NCBI RefSeq assembly: GCF_001636695.1
Contig: NZ_LGEL01000011.1
Coordinates: 124,001 to 188,000, forward strand
Direction: 5' to 3'
Length of the DNA: 64,000 bases
Origin: Pedobacter panaciterrae
GTDB lineage: Bacteria > Bacteroidota > Bacteroidia > Sphingobacteriales > Sphingobacteriaceae
A program made the position numbers and the translations under genes. Every line of letters starts with the position of its first letter. The stretch's first letter is position 1. Positions 1 to 10,187 of the stretch are shown here, in pieces. The notes under the pieces are model-generated. The model was not told the DNA's origin. It made no database searches and worked only from the letters and a program-made list of their open reading frames with translations.

Positions 1-485
1 TGCTTATACGCAAGCGCAATTTCCAAAAGTTGTCGGGTGATTTTAAATCGTCTTTCTGCTGGTTGATAGCAATCTGTATTGCCCGATAATGAGATCGTGG
101 CTGCATCCCATCCTTTACGTTCCAGGAATTTTTTGAACAGGACAGGGGCATCAGTTTTTACTATGATCTTACGTTCAAAATCCAGCCCTGCACTAAATCC
201 CCAGTATTCATGAGCATTTCTTGCATAACAATATGTACAACCGTGTTCACATCCCTGGTAAGGATTTAGAGAATAAAGCATACCTACATCAGGACTATCT
301 ACTTTGTTTACAATGGATTTTGATTTGCCAAAAATGAAGGTGGTTTTTTGATCTTCTTCTTCCCATTCATCAATTCCCTCGTCATGTTCCTTTACATAAT
401 CGTTTTTAGCAAAGCGATTATGAGGATTGAACTGAGCTCCTCTTCCTTTGTGGTAATTGTCAGGTGTTTCTTTGTCTAATATCAT
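1..485 (-). CDS. Radical SAM protein, PA0069/SplB-like (left copy, truncated by window edge)
   Basis: Mirror copy of the full gene at 23487-24560. Only the first ~161 codons lie in the window, and the frame runs off base 1 with no stop. The ATG is at 485-483. It includes the CxxxCxxC iron-sulfur motif (CEHGCTYC). The truncation is positional (window or contig edge), not a mutation. Confidence 0.9.
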   Translation of the reverse strand, partial: MILDKETPDNYHKGRGAQFNPHNRFAKNDYVKEHDEGIDEWEEEDQKTTFIFGKSKSIVNKVDSPDVGMLYSLNPYQGCEHGCTYCYARNAHEYWGFSAGLDFERKIIVKTDAPVLFKKFLERKGWDAATISLSGNTDCYQPAERRFKITRQLLEIALAYK

Positions 486-530
486 TAGTTAAAATTACTA
501 AAAATATTAGTATTACTGAAAATAAGTTTT

Positions 531-1769
531 TCATTTTTTTTGAGAAGGGACGTAGTCAACAGGTACCATGTCTGCAACTTTCTCATATCCCCAAAATCCG
601 GAATATAATAGTGATCTGGGGTCTAGAACAGAACCATATTCATAAAAACTAGCTGGACCGTTTATCATATGGACAACAGATATCTGGTAGTTTGGTACAT
701 CGGGTGGTCTGCCAATTGTATGACCGGAAGTAGTAGTATATTGTTTACTTTCTCTTTCTTTGGTAAACATAATGTATAAGGCATCGGCATAGTTAATTGT
801 TTTAAGGTCTTTATAGATAGTTTTTACTAATGTATCAGTGTTTACTTCTGTTCTGTTTAATACCTCGAGAGTTTTAGGCTCATTCTTTCTTTTTTGCCAG
901 TAAATTAGAGAATCGTTTCTGGGATCTGTTAATAATCCGGGCTTTATCTGGGAGGAAAAAAGGTTGATCTTGTAGTCAATCAGGTTATCCGGTAGTCTTT
1001 TTTTATTTTCTATTTCGCTAAGTTTATAGATGATAAAGCCCTCTTCTTTGGTAGTATTCTTATAAAGTGATTTAAAGAAGTGTTGTGAAGAACCCGCATA
1101 AGCAATTTCTCTATTGTGCATCCATTTTTTCCTTTTTGATTTTGAGCCTTCCAACTCCTCAAAATGGGGGAGTCCGGAGAAAAATATAATGTTCGACTCG
1201 AAATTGCTTTCAAAATACTTCAGGAGGTATTTGATCCTATAGCCTAAGGCCTGATTTTCGACAATTAGAAATTGGTCGGCAGTAACTGTTAGTATCCTTC
1301 TTTTTTTGTCGTAATCGGTTATAATAACCTCTGGATTTAAAATTTTGCACTTTTCAGAATTGGGCGTTTTGCCAATAAATTGTTCTTTAAATAGATTAAT
1401 ATAGGCTTGTCTGTTTGGATCTACATTAATAACCACTTCTTTAAGTTGTGTCACGCTTTCTTTTAATACAGCTTCAATAGAAATGGATTTAGCAGAAAGG
1501 ATTACATTTTTTGTATAGGGTAGAAAGCCTATTACCTGGATAAGTACGTCGTAATTGCCTGGTTTAAGGTTTGGCAATGTAAATTTACCTGAGTTATCTG
1601 ATGTTGTTCCTGTTTTATATCCACTTAAATAGATCCCTGCTCCGGGTAAGGTTTCTCCTTTAAGGTCTTTAACTGTTCCAGATATGGAGAGGGAGTTTTG
1701 CGCATCAACATCCTGATTGAAAAGCAATAAGGCGATGATTAAGAGAAAACACCTGGTCATGATTTTCAT
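531..1769 (-). CDS. Secreted protein with carboxypeptidase-regulatory-like N-domain (left copy)
   Basis: Mirror copy of 22203-23441, with identical protein (412 aa). Signal peptide, then a CarboxypepD_reg-like beta-sandwich at about 26-110, then ~300 residues I do not recognise. Its start overlaps the stop of the upstream paralogue by 4 bases. Confidence 0.85.
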   Translation of the reverse strand: MKIMTRCFLLIIALLLFNQDVDAQNSLSISGTVKDLKGETLPGAGIYLSGYKTGTTSDNSGKFTLPNLKPGNYDVLIQVIGFLPYTKNVILSAKSISIEAVLKESVTQLKEVVINVDPNRQAYINLFKEQFIGKTPNSEKCKILNPEVIITDYDKKRRILTVTADQFLIVENQALGYRIKYLLKYFESNFESNIIFFSGLPHFEELEGSKSKRKKWMHNREIAYAGSSQHFFKSLYKNTTKEEGFIIYKLSEIENKKRLPDNLIDYKINLFSSQIKPGLLTDPRNDSLIYWQKRKNEPKTLEVLNRTEVNTDTLVKTIYKDLKTINYADALYIMFTKERESKQYTTTSGHTIGRPPDVPNYQISVVHMINGPASFYEYGSVLDPRSLLYSGFWGYEKVADMVPVDYVPSQKK

Positions 1770-3001
1770 TTGCGCTGTAAGGGAATATAATCCATAGGGA
1801 CCATATCTGCAATTTTTTCGTAAGCCCAGTACCCCTCGTATAAAAATGATCGGGAATCATGAATGCCTCCATTTTCATAAAACCGGATAGCCCCGTTTGT
1901 TAAATTTGCTACAGAGATTTCGTAATTAGGTAAATCCAGTGGCCGATAAATCCAAAAGCCGGTTTTGGAATATGCCATGGACTCTCGTTCTTTAGTGTAT
2001 ATTATACATAGTGCATCAGTATAATCAAGTAGCTTTAAATTCTGATTATAATAGTGAACCAGTGTATCTGGAAGTACCTCAGTACGATCAAGTTTATCAA
2101 GATACTTTGGCATATCTTGCTGTTTTAGCCAAAAGTTAACTTGGGCAGTATCAATTTTTGCAGCAGTTTTAAAAATACCTGTTTTTGGAGGTATGGTTCT
2201 TAGTATAGCTAATTTTTCATTTATTACCTTTTCGGGATAACGGTTAGGATTGGGGACTTTGATCATTTTATTAATGATGAATCCTTCCTCCTGAGTCTTG
2301 TTTTGATAGAGCGATTTAAAGAAATGTTGAGAGGAGCCATAGTAGGCAATTTCGCGATTTATGGTGTATTTTTTTCTTCTTGCTGAAGATGCCTTTAATT
2401 CTTCAAAGAACGGATGCCCGGAATAATAAATGATGTGTGTTCTGGAATTGTACTCAAAATAATCGAGCATATATTTGAGGCGATAACCTAAAGCCTTATT
2501 TTCAACCACTAAGAACTCATCCGTTTTTACTGTAAGTAAGCTTTTACTTGCATCATAATCAATATTCAGGACTTGAGGGTTTAATATTTTACATAGGGCA
2601 GCATTGGGAGACTTACCTATAAAGTACTCTTTAAATTGTTCGATGTATTTGGCCCTATTAGGATCCGCTCTTATTACCACTTCATTTAACTGAACTGTAT
2701 TTTCTTTTAGTGTTAAATCTACTTCTACAGATTTGTCGGAAATTACAATATTTTTGGAAAATGGCAGATAACCTACCATTTGGACAAGAATATCGTAATT
2801 CCCTGGTTGCAGGTTATTTATCTTAAAGCGGCCGTTATTATCGGCTGCGGTAGCTATTTTATAACCGCTAATGTAAACGCCTGCACCAGGTAATGTTTCT
2901 TTCTGATCTCGAACTACACCACTGATTGAATATGAGTTTTGTGCATTAACTGTAATAGAAAAACATATTAGTGAAATGGCTAATAATAGTTGACGGATCA
3001 T
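1766..3001 (-). CDS. Secreted protein with carboxypeptidase-regulatory-like N-domain, paralogue (left copy)
   Basis: Mirror copy of 20971-22206, identical protein (411 aa). It is clearly related along its whole length to the next gene in the operon, sharing blocks such as GSSQHFFKSLY and DALxIxxTKERES. Confidence 0.85.
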   Translation of the reverse strand: MIRQLLLAISLICFSITVNAQNSYSISGVVRDQKETLPGAGVYISGYKIATAADNNGRFKINNLQPGNYDILVQMVGYLPFSKNIVISDKSVEVDLTLKENTVQLNEVVIRADPNRAKYIEQFKEYFIGKSPNAALCKILNPQVLNIDYDASKSLLTVKTDEFLVVENKALGYRLKYMLDYFEYNSRTHIIYYSGHPFFEELKASSARRKKYTINREIAYYGSSQHFFKSLYQNKTQEEGFIINKMIKVPNPNRYPEKVINEKLAILRTIPPKTGIFKTAAKIDTAQVNFWLKQQDMPKYLDKLDRTEVLPDTLVHYYNQNLKLLDYTDALCIIYTKERESMAYSKTGFWIYRPLDLPNYEISVANLTNGAIRFYENGGIHDSRSFLYEGYWAYEKIADMVPMDYIPLQRK

Positions 3002-3019
3002 AATTATAAAGCTAACAGG

Positions 3020-3835
3020 TTATCCTTCTAATCCCATCTTCTGCATAACGATATCGCTAACGCCTGTTGATGAATATCCTCCATCGTGAAACAGGTTTTG
3101 CATTGTTACCATGCGGGTTAAGTCAGAGAAGAGGGTAATGCAATAATCTGCGCATGATTCAGCATCCGCATTACCCAATGGAGCTATGGCATTTGCATAA
3201 TCATAGAAGTCGCCAAAGCCCTTAATCCCCGATCCTGCAGTGGTTTTAGTCGGCGATTGAGAAACCGTATTGATACGAACTTTTCTCTCTACCCCATAAT
3301 GGTAACCAAAGCTGCGGGCAATTGATTCTAGCATCGCTTTAATATCGGCCATATCAGTATAGAAAGGATAAGTGCGTTGAGCTGCCATATATGTTAAAGC
3401 CACAACGCTGCCACCTTCACTTATTGCATCAAGTTTCTTGGCTACAGCAAGCATTTTGTGAAATGAAAATGCTGATACATCTATACCTTTTTGATAATAA
3501 TCATAGTTTAACTCTGTGTAGGGGATTTTTTTACGGATGTTTACACTCATACCAATTGAGTGGAGAACGAAGTCAATTTTACCACCTAATATTTCCTGTG
3601 ATTGTGTAAACAGGTTAGTAAGTTCATCTACATTGGTAGCGTCGGCTGGAACGATCTGAGCGTTAGTTTTTTCTGCCAGAGCATTAATTTCGCCCATTCT
3701 CATTGCGATAGGAGCATTGGTTAAAACAAATTCCGCACCTTCTTCATGTGCTTTTTCTGCAACTTTCCAGGCTATCGAATTTTGGTCTAACGCTCCGGTA
3801 ATGATACCTCGTTTACCTTTTAGTCTGTTATACAT
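3020..3835 (-). CDS. fabI: Enoyl-[acyl-carrier-protein] reductase (left copy)
   Basis: Mirror copy of 20137-20952, 271 aa. Codon 4 reads AGA (Arg) here but TTA (Leu) in the right arm. MYNLLKGK is what I would expect in this family from memory, so this arm probably carries the error. Both changed bases (3825-3826) match the Tn5 mosaic end when it is aligned over the ME-like start region (AGATATGTATAAC). Confidence 0.93.
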   Translation of the reverse strand: MYNRLKGKRGIITGALDQNSIAWKVAEKAHEEGAEFVLTNAPIAMRMGEINALAEKTNAQIVPADATNVDELTNLFTQSQEILGGKIDFVLHSIGMSVNIRKKIPYTELNYDYYQKGIDVSAFSFHKMLAVAKKLDAISEGGSVVALTYMAAQRTYPFYTDMADIKAMLESIARSFGYHYGVERKVRINTVSQSPTKTTAGSGIKGFGDFYDYANAIAPLGNADAESCADYCITLFSDLTRMVTMQNLFHDGGYSSTGVSDIVMQKMGLEG

Positions 3836-3918
3836 ATCTTTTTATTTTTTTTCTTCTTATGATTTATCGAAAGTAGTAAAAATATAAAAGATATAGGGAG
3901 CTGTAATTGTTAAAGATT

Positions 3919-5583
3919 TTAGTTTATGCCGATTCCAAGTAGTTCCTGTGCATTCTTCAGGGCCGAAGCACCTGGATCTTTACCACTTAACATTTCTGCA
4001 ATTGCCTTTATTCTATCCTGAGGATTTAACTTTTTGATGCCTGTTGTTGTACGTTCGGTTTCTTCATTTTTATAAACAAAATAGTGTGCATCGCCTTTGG
4101 CTGCAATTTGAGGTAAGTGAGTAATGCATATTACCTGCATATTCTTTTCCAAGTCTCCAATTACGTTACCTACCCGTACGGCAGTCTCACCTGAAATACC
4201 GGTATCAATTTCGTCAAATATTAAGGTAGGTAATGCGGTATGTCTGGCCATAATCGACTTAATTGCCAGCATCAGTCTGGAAAGTTCCCCACCAGAGGCA
4301 ACTTTACCAACGGGAGCAGGGGCCTGTCCACTATTTGCGGAGAATAATAATGCGATGCTGTCTTTTCCATCCTTGTTCAATTCCGGAAGTATATCTTGCT
4401 CAATTTTGATTTTAGCATTAGGCATCCCAACCTGGTTAAGTACCTGGGCTACCTGATCTTCCGTACTGGATATGGATTTACTTCGGTTTGCTGATAGCTC
4501 AACCGCTTTTTGATCAAGATCTTCCTTCATTAAGGATATTTCTTTGGTGAGCCGTTCAATTTCTTCACCCCCACTTAATAGCTCATTTAGGTTTTTAGAT
4601 AGTTGTTCCTGGATGGCTAGTAATTCCTCAATAGAATTTACCCTGTGTTTTTGCTGGAGATTGTAAATGATATCTAAGCGAGAGTTGATTTCTTCAATCC
4701 TGACAGGATTAAAAATTATTCCTTCTTCAAATGCTACAGTTTCCTGGGCTATGTCCTTAATTTCTATAAGTGTTGAGCGTAGGCGTTCATTTAAAACGGT
4801 ATAATCAGGATTAAACTTCTCAATGCTTTGAAGCTGATTGATGACCTCTTTTAATAGTGGTAACACCGCGGTTTCTTGTTCACTTAATATATTATGGCTA
4901 TTTAACAGGTTTCTTTTAATGTTTTCAGCATTATTGAGCATTTGTAGTTCAGTTTCAAGCTGTTCCTGCTCACTTGGTTTTAAAGCTGCGCTTTCGAGTT
5001 CATTGAAAAGGAATTGCTCATAGTCCTGTCGACTGCGGGCTTCGGCTGCGGCTTCTTGTAGAATGGATAGTTGTTGCAGCGTTTTCTTATAAACTTTGTA
5101 TTGGTCACGGTATTTAGCCAATAAAGGTTGATGATTTGCTAGCGTATCTACCACCAGCAGCTGGAACCCAGGGTCATTTACCTCTAATGTAGCATGTTGG
5201 GAGTGTATGTCAATCAGCTTTTCTCCAACTTGCTTCATTACAGCAAGTGTAACCGGGGTATCATTTATAAATGCTCTTGATTTTCCATCTGTAGATATTT
5301 CCCTTCTTAAAATACTTTCCTTATAAAACTCAATATCGTTTTCTTCAAAAAAAGATTGTAAGGAAGTGTCATTGAGCAGAAATTGACCCTCAATAATACA
5401 TTTTTTGGCCTGATTAAAGAAATACCTGGTTTCGGCACGCTGACCCAATATGAGAGAGAGTGCGCCAAGCATGATAGACTTACCGGCACCTGTTTCACCA
5501 GTGATGATATTTAAACCTTTATTAAGTTCCAAATCAACACTATCTATTAAAGCATAGTTACGAATAGAAAGTTTTTGTAGCAT
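3919..5583 (-). CDS. recN: DNA repair protein RecN (left copy)
   Basis: Mirror copy of 18389-20053, 554 aa. One residue differs: Glu here, Asp on the right (base 5329). The right-arm base matches the mosaic-end adapter at an adjacent TATAAG, so the Glu form is probably true. Walker A, ABC signature and Walker B are intact. Confidence 0.93.
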   Translation of the reverse strand: MLQKLSIRNYALIDSVDLELNKGLNIITGETGAGKSIMLGALSLILGQRAETRYFFNQAKKCIIEGQFLLNDTSLQSFFEENDIEFYKESILRREISTDGKSRAFINDTPVTLAVMKQVGEKLIDIHSQHATLEVNDPGFQLLVVDTLANHQPLLAKYRDQYKVYKKTLQQLSILQEAAAEARSRQDYEQFLFNELESAALKPSEQEQLETELQMLNNAENIKRNLLNSHNILSEQETAVLPLLKEVINQLQSIEKFNPDYTVLNERLRSTLIEIKDIAQETVAFEEGIIFNPVRIEEINSRLDIIYNLQQKHRVNSIEELLAIQEQLSKNLNELLSGGEEIERLTKEISLMKEDLDQKAVELSANRSKSISSTEDQVAQVLNQVGMPNAKIKIEQDILPELNKDGKDSIALLFSANSGQAPAPVGKVASGGELSRLMLAIKSIMARHTALPTLIFDEIDTGISGETAVRVGNVIGDLEKNMQVICITHLPQIAAKGDAHYFVYKNEETERTTTGIKKLNPQDRIKAIAEMLSGKDPGASALKNAQELLGIGIN

Positions 5584-5636
5584 ATTACTCTGCTAAATTA
5601 TGAAAACTTAATCAATGGATGTTTATTCTTACAAAC

Positions 5637-5664
5637 AAAAAAAGCAGAAGATTTCTCTTCTGCT
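5637..5664 (-). terminator. Rho-independent terminator of the blaI-blaR1 pair (left copy)
   Basis: Mirror of 18308-18335: 8-bp stem AGCAGAAG/CTTCTGCT with a 6-base loop, followed on the minus strand by a run of T. It lies just downstream of the peptidase gene stop at 5712. Confidence 0.8.
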
Positions 5665-5711
5665 CCCAATCTGATTTTATTGTGTGTTTTAATATTCGTA
5701 TGACCTATCGT

Positions 5712-7541
5712 TTAGTGTATGGGAAATAAATCGTCTTCTGTTTTAATTCCTTTTTTCTTTTTGATACTATCAATTCCCTTGTCAAAGTTTCTTTTAAGCT
5801 CTTTATATTCAGGTGAGTTTTGTAACTCTTTTATCTCCTCAATATGTTTTTTAAATTCAGGAGAATTCATTTTCTCGCGTATCTCGTCTGCGTTTTTCTG
5901 AATCTCTGCCTGCTGTTTCTTCCAACCATCAGAATTAAATTTTTTGCTGATTTCTAAAGCACTTTTTTGAATTTCTGCCTGTTGTTTTTTCCACTCAGGA
6001 GAATCGAATTGTTTGCGGATGTCCATAGCCATTTTAAGAGCCATTTCTTGTTGTACCTTGAACTCTTTTGAGTTTAGTTGTTTGCTAATCTCAAGGGCTT
6101 TTTCTTGAATCTCAGCCTGTTGTTTTTTCCATTCCGGAGAATTGAAATGTTTAGTCATTTCTACAGCATTTTTTTGTACATCTTTCATCTGTTGTTGAAA
6201 TTCAGGAGATTTTATAAATGCCATGCTTGCACCTGTTATTGAGTCAAGATTAAACTTGAAATCAAACTTAAAGTCGTTCATAAATGATCCGTCAACTACC
6301 TCCTGTCTTAAACTATCGGGCATTTCCTTAAGAGAATTGTATTCTATTTTATTACCTTTAGAATCAACGGTAACTATTTTGAACCTATTTTTCTTTTTTG
6401 TCGTATCTGTTTTTATAAGGTTATTATCACAGTCCTCGTTGGAAACCGGCAGTAATCTTGTTTGTATTTTTGATTTTATAGCTATTCCTTCAAGGTCAAT
6501 TTTTTTGCTATGCTGATCCTTTCTATCCATAGCCGTAGCTTTCTTTGCCGGGCTAATCCAAGCTAAAGATATTATTGTTGCTATTGTTAATGTAATGGCC
6601 AAAATTTGTTGTTTGGCATTCATGTAATTAGTTTTCATGTCTGTTATTCTTTTAATGCGCTGATACAAATGCTGGTTATTGCCCGTTGCTGCCATGGAAA
6701 GTGCCGGGGTAGTTTTATTTTTTAGTATTTCAAGTTTTAAAAGTGCATGTGCATAGGTTAGGGGGCTACCTGTAAATTTTAACACAAGATCATCACAGGC
6801 ATGTTCACGTTCTATATTGATAAGACGGCCGCTTAACCATATAAATGGATTAAAGAAAAGTATTGTTTCAATACCAGTTTTTATGAGGTTTAACAAGTAG
6901 TCATTTCTACGAATGTGTGAAAGCTCATGAATTAATATTGCTTCAACTTGCTTGATGTCCAGTTGAGATGCCAATGCGACAGGAAACAATACCACAGGTT
7001 TTAAATAACCGATGACTAAGGGAACATTTACCCTTGAGGATAAGTAGAATTCAATATTCTGACGCAGATTTAATTTAGCTACCATGGTTTCAAAAACAGG
7101 AAGCCATGAAGCAGGTACCACCGTACGATCCGCCCATTTCAGATTTAACAATTTCTTATAACCTATCCCCAAAATGAACAACTGGAACAATATACCAATA
7201 CTATAGATGCTAACCAGGTAAGGAAAGAAGTTTTCTGTTATGCTACCCATGTCCTGTGGCAAATGGATAAGATATTCTGATGACTGTATATTAGTGACTT
7301 GATTAGAAGCAATCGATACACTATTTACAGGTAGTTTAAAAATTGAAAAGAACGAAATACAAAATCCTAAAAATATAAGGCACAATGCTCCATAAGCCAT
7401 ATTGTGCTTGATTTTTGCATTTATTTTAGGAAATGCACTTGTAATAGCTACCAATATGCCATAAATAATGGCTCCTTGCCATAGAGAGTGGAAGATGCTC
7501 CATCCGGTAGCTTTAATCAGGCTGTTTATTATTGCTTCCAT
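5712..7541 (-). CDS. BlaR1/MecR1-like M56 membrane metallopeptidase with repeat tail (left copy)
   Basis: Mirror copy of 16431-18260 with identical protein (609 aa). Zinc motif HELSH near residue 204. The C-terminal third is a charged tandem repeat (SPEWKKQQAEIQ-type) instead of a penicillin-binding sensor. Confidence 0.88.
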   Translation of the reverse strand: MEAIINSLIKATGWSIFHSLWQGAIIYGILVAITSAFPKINAKIKHNMAYGALCLIFLGFCISFFSIFKLPVNSVSIASNQVTNIQSSEYLIHLPQDMGSITENFFPYLVSIYSIGILFQLFILGIGYKKLLNLKWADRTVVPASWLPVFETMVAKLNLRQNIEFYLSSRVNVPLVIGYLKPVVLFPVALASQLDIKQVEAILIHELSHIRRNDYLLNLIKTGIETILFFNPFIWLSGRLINIEREHACDDLVLKFTGSPLTYAHALLKLEILKNKTTPALSMAATGNNQHLYQRIKRITDMKTNYMNAKQQILAITLTIATIISLAWISPAKKATAMDRKDQHSKKIDLEGIAIKSKIQTRLLPVSNEDCDNNLIKTDTTKKKNRFKIVTVDSKGNKIEYNSLKEMPDSLRQEVVDGSFMNDFKFDFKFNLDSITGASMAFIKSPEFQQQMKDVQKNAVEMTKHFNSPEWKKQQAEIQEKALEISKQLNSKEFKVQQEMALKMAMDIRKQFDSPEWKKQQAEIQKSALEISKKFNSDGWKKQQAEIQKNADEIREKMNSPEFKKHIEEIKELQNSPEYKELKRNFDKGIDSIKKKKGIKTEDDLFPIH

Positions 7542-7568
7542 GCGTTTATATTTAGTTCTTTAGGTTTA

Positions 7569-7949
7569 TTATTTGCTTAATTCATCAAGATATTTTTTTA
7601 TTGAATCGATTTCAGCTTTGCTTGCAGTATGGTTTCCAAGTGCCTGCATTACCAACCTGGCTGCTGATCCGTTAAAAACATTGTCGATCATTTTATTTAC
7701 AAGGTGTTGTTCCGTTTTTTGTTGATTAAGGATTGCTGTATAGATATGCGTTTTAGAAGAGGTATCACGTTTAACAAGACCTTTTTCGTGCATAATCTGC
7801 ATTAGCTTAAGTGTAGTAGTGTAGCCAGAGTCTTTGGTCTTCTCTAAAATTTCATGAACGTCTCTAACGGTACAATTACCCTTTTCCCACAATATCTGTA
7901 AGATCTCTAGTTCGCTTTCTGTAGGCTTAAGGTTTATTGATGTTGCCAT
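7569..7949 (-). CDS. BlaI/MecI-family repressor (left copy)
   Basis: Mirror copy of 16023-16403, identical protein (126 aa). Winged-helix DNA-binding N-half and dimerising C-half. It sits 27 bases upstream of the M56 peptidase gene, behind a promoter flanked by two operator dyads. Confidence 0.9.
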   Translation of the reverse strand: MATSINLKPTESELEILQILWEKGNCTVRDVHEILEKTKDSGYTTTLKLMQIMHEKGLVKRDTSSKTHIYTAILNQQKTEQHLVNKMIDNVFNGSAARLVMQALGNHTASKAEIDSIKKYLDELSK

Positions 7950-7958
7950 ATTTTGTTT

Positions 7959-8007
7959 ATACGAATTGTTTCGTATTCAAATGTACGAATGTATTCGTAT
8001 AAACAAA
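7959..8007 (-). promoter_or_regulatory. blaI promoter with two flanking operator dyads (left copy)
   Basis: On the minus strand TTTG (8007-8004) and TACATTTG (7985-7978) are 18 bases apart, a textbook Bacteroidota promoter (TTTG / TAnnTTTG). Two dyads built from the same TACGAA half-site, at 7959-7976 and 7984-7999, bracket the -7 box. Centre-to-centre spacing is 24 bases. A longer 17-bp inverted repeat (7950-7966 / 7993-8009) encloses the site. Confidence 0.75.
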
Positions 8008-8026
8008 ATATTTTTAACAAATTTTA

Positions 8027-8968
8027 TTAATTTTTTTTAAGACCTTGATTAAGAGGAGCAATTGCCTGATTAAGCGTTTCGTATTTATTGATATTGGCAG
8101 GATCAATTTGGACAAGCAGGTTATATGCTTTTATGCGATCAGATGGATCTCCAGTAGGAATAGAAAAGACATTTACAACTTCATCTGCTTTAGTAGAAAA
8201 GTAAAAGTTAGGAAAAATGGAACCTAATTTCTGTTTGTCCATTTGTTTTAGTCCGGTAAGCAGGGTGATCATTTTTTTTACCCCACGGCCGGTGTTGTCC
8301 TGCAAGCGGTCGAGTCCATTGAAGTGATAGTCGTAGATAAATACTCTAAGCTCTTCAAAGGTTTTATTGAGTAGATTCTCATTAAGCCAGTAGCGGTTAC
8401 GTAATCCATCAAATGCTTTCCAGCCTTTATTGCCGGAAACCTGGGCGTTGTTTAGAATAGTGGAAGCTTTCTTGTAGAAGGGAGTACCACCGAGGTGGTT
8501 AAAACTATCCTTATCAAGCCCTATAATAGTGTAGGCATAGTAGCTTAGTAAAGAGCTAAGATTGGATATAAAAGTCTGGTCTGAGAAATCTAATGACTGT
8601 CCTTCTGCATAATTAAAATCGAAATCTTTATCACTTAAGTTAAGCAGTGTGCTATTATAAGCTGATGCATAAACAGGTCTGCTCGATTGAAGTTGTGCTT
8701 CTGCTTTGTAGGCAGCACTGCCATCCCAATCCGTTATGGTGATTACGAAATTGCATTCAATGCGCTCCTGTGGGTTATAAGTTTCGTTAGTCCACTTATT
8801 GTTATTTAAAAACTCCCTTATAGTTGTTTCAAGTATTTCAAGATTTCTTTTGTCGATGTTAGGAACAGTAGGAGCTTGTACCTGAACTCTGGCGTTTAAT
8901 TCTTGTGCATTAACACAGGTTTGACATATAAAAAAGGACAGCAGGATAAGTAAGTAGCGTTTTTTCAT
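8027..8968 (-). CDS. DUF4835 family protein, PorD-like (left copy)
   Basis: Mirror copy of 15004-15945 with identical protein (313 aa). Signal peptide followed by a DUF4835 body. It starts 2 bases after the coaBC stop, so it is probably co-transcribed with it. Confidence 0.85.
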   Translation of the reverse strand: MKKRYLLILLSFFICQTCVNAQELNARVQVQAPTVPNIDKRNLEILETTIREFLNNNKWTNETYNPQERIECNFVITITDWDGSAAYKAEAQLQSSRPVYASAYNSTLLNLSDKDFDFNYAEGQSLDFSDQTFISNLSSLLSYYAYTIIGLDKDSFNHLGGTPFYKKASTILNNAQVSGNKGWKAFDGLRNRYWLNENLLNKTFEELRVFIYDYHFNGLDRLQDNTGRGVKKMITLLTGLKQMDKQKLGSIFPNFYFSTKADEVVNVFSIPTGDPSDRIKAYNLLVQIDPANINKYETLNQAIAPLNQGLKKN

Positions 8969-8970
8969 GC

Positions 8971-10164
8971 TTAAACAAGCTTTAAAATTTCATTGCAAAT
9001 GTCTTTAGCGACCTCAGTTTTTGATTTCATTTCAAAAACTGTCTTCTCAAATGCTTTATTAAAGATAGTTATTTTATTGGTATCCATCTTAAAACCCGCT
9101 CCTTTGTCATTTAAAGAGTTAAGGACAATGAAATCAAGATTTTTCCTGGTAAGCTTGCCTTTTGCATGTTCCTCTTCATTTTCAGTCTCTAAAGCAAAGC
9201 CAACAAGTATTTGATTTTCTCTTTTTAATTTGCCTAAAGTTGCCAGAATATCTTCAGTCTTTTTTAATTCCAGGCTAAACTCTGTGCTGGTCTTTTTTAT
9301 TTTCTGACTGGCTGTAGTTACGGGTGTGTAATCAGCCACGGCAGCACTCATTACTGTAATTTGTGCATTAGAGAACTCTTTTTTACATGCAGTTAGCATT
9401 TGAGCAGCACTCACAACATCAATTCTGTTGAGATGTTGTGAACTCTTTTCTGCCGTTGGTCCTGTAATTAATGTTACATCTGCACCCAAACGAACAAACT
9501 GATCTGCGATAGCAAAACCCATTTTGCCAGAAGAATGATTTCCTATAAAGCGTACAGGGTCTATAGCTTCATAAGTAGGACCCGCTGTTACCAGGACTTT
9601 TTTGCCTAACAACGGAAGGTCTTTTCCGATAGTTGCTATTAAAAATGAAACAATTTCCTCAGGTTCAGCCATTCTACCTTCGCCATATAGTCCGCTTGCT
9701 AATTCCCCTTTCCCGGGAGAGATAAGGAGATTGCCATAAGACAATAGCTTATCTATATTGGTTTGAGTAGTTTCATGTTTCCACATATCCAGATCCATTG
9801 CCGGTGCAACTAATACAGGACATTTTGCTGAAAGGTAAACCGCAGTTAGTAGGTTGTCACACAGGCCTGTGGCCATTTTTGCTAATGTATTTGCACTTGC
9901 CGGAGCAACGAGCATGTAATCGGCCCAGAGGCCTAATTCTACATGATTACTCCAAACACCAGTTTCTTCTTCAAAGTACTGGGTGTAAACAGGATTTTTA
10001 GATAGCGTGGCAAGCGTGAGCGGTGTAATGAAATTTGCCGCATCGGCAGTGAGAATTACTTTGACGTTTGCGCCAGCCTTTACCAGTAGCCTTACCAGTA
10101 TTGCTGATTTGTATGCTGCAATGCTGCCGCAAACGCCTAGAATGATGTTTTTATCTTTTAGCAT
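8971..10164 (-). CDS. coaBC: Bifunctional phosphopantothenoylcysteine decarboxylase / phosphopantothenate-cysteine ligase (left copy)
   Basis: Mirror copy of 13808-15001, identical protein (397 aa). Both the flavoprotein decarboxylase half and the ligase half (NHSSGKMG, SAAVADY) are intact. Confidence 0.93.
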   Translation of the reverse strand: MLKDKNIILGVCGSIAAYKSAILVRLLVKAGANVKVILTADAANFITPLTLATLSKNPVYTQYFEEETGVWSNHVELGLWADYMLVAPASANTLAKMATGLCDNLLTAVYLSAKCPVLVAPAMDLDMWKHETTQTNIDKLLSYGNLLISPGKGELASGLYGEGRMAEPEEIVSFLIATIGKDLPLLGKKVLVTAGPTYEAIDPVRFIGNHSSGKMGFAIADQFVRLGADVTLITGPTAEKSSQHLNRIDVVSAAQMLTACKKEFSNAQITVMSAAVADYTPVTTASQKIKKTSTEFSLELKKTEDILATLGKLKRENQILVGFALETENEEEHAKGKLTRKNLDFIVLNSLNDKGAGFKMDTNKITIFNKAFEKTVFEMKSKTEVAKDICNEILKLV

Positions 10165-10187
10165 GGTAAAGTAACCTATGCGCGATA

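Noticed and set aside
1010-1213. Alternate-frame 67-codon reading frame inside the secreted paralogue
   Set aside because: A shadow of the real gene in another frame.
4124-4456. Long antisense reading frames within recN, coaBC, blaR1 and the PKS genes
   Set aside because: They lie fully inside strong genes on the other strand and show no protein family features.
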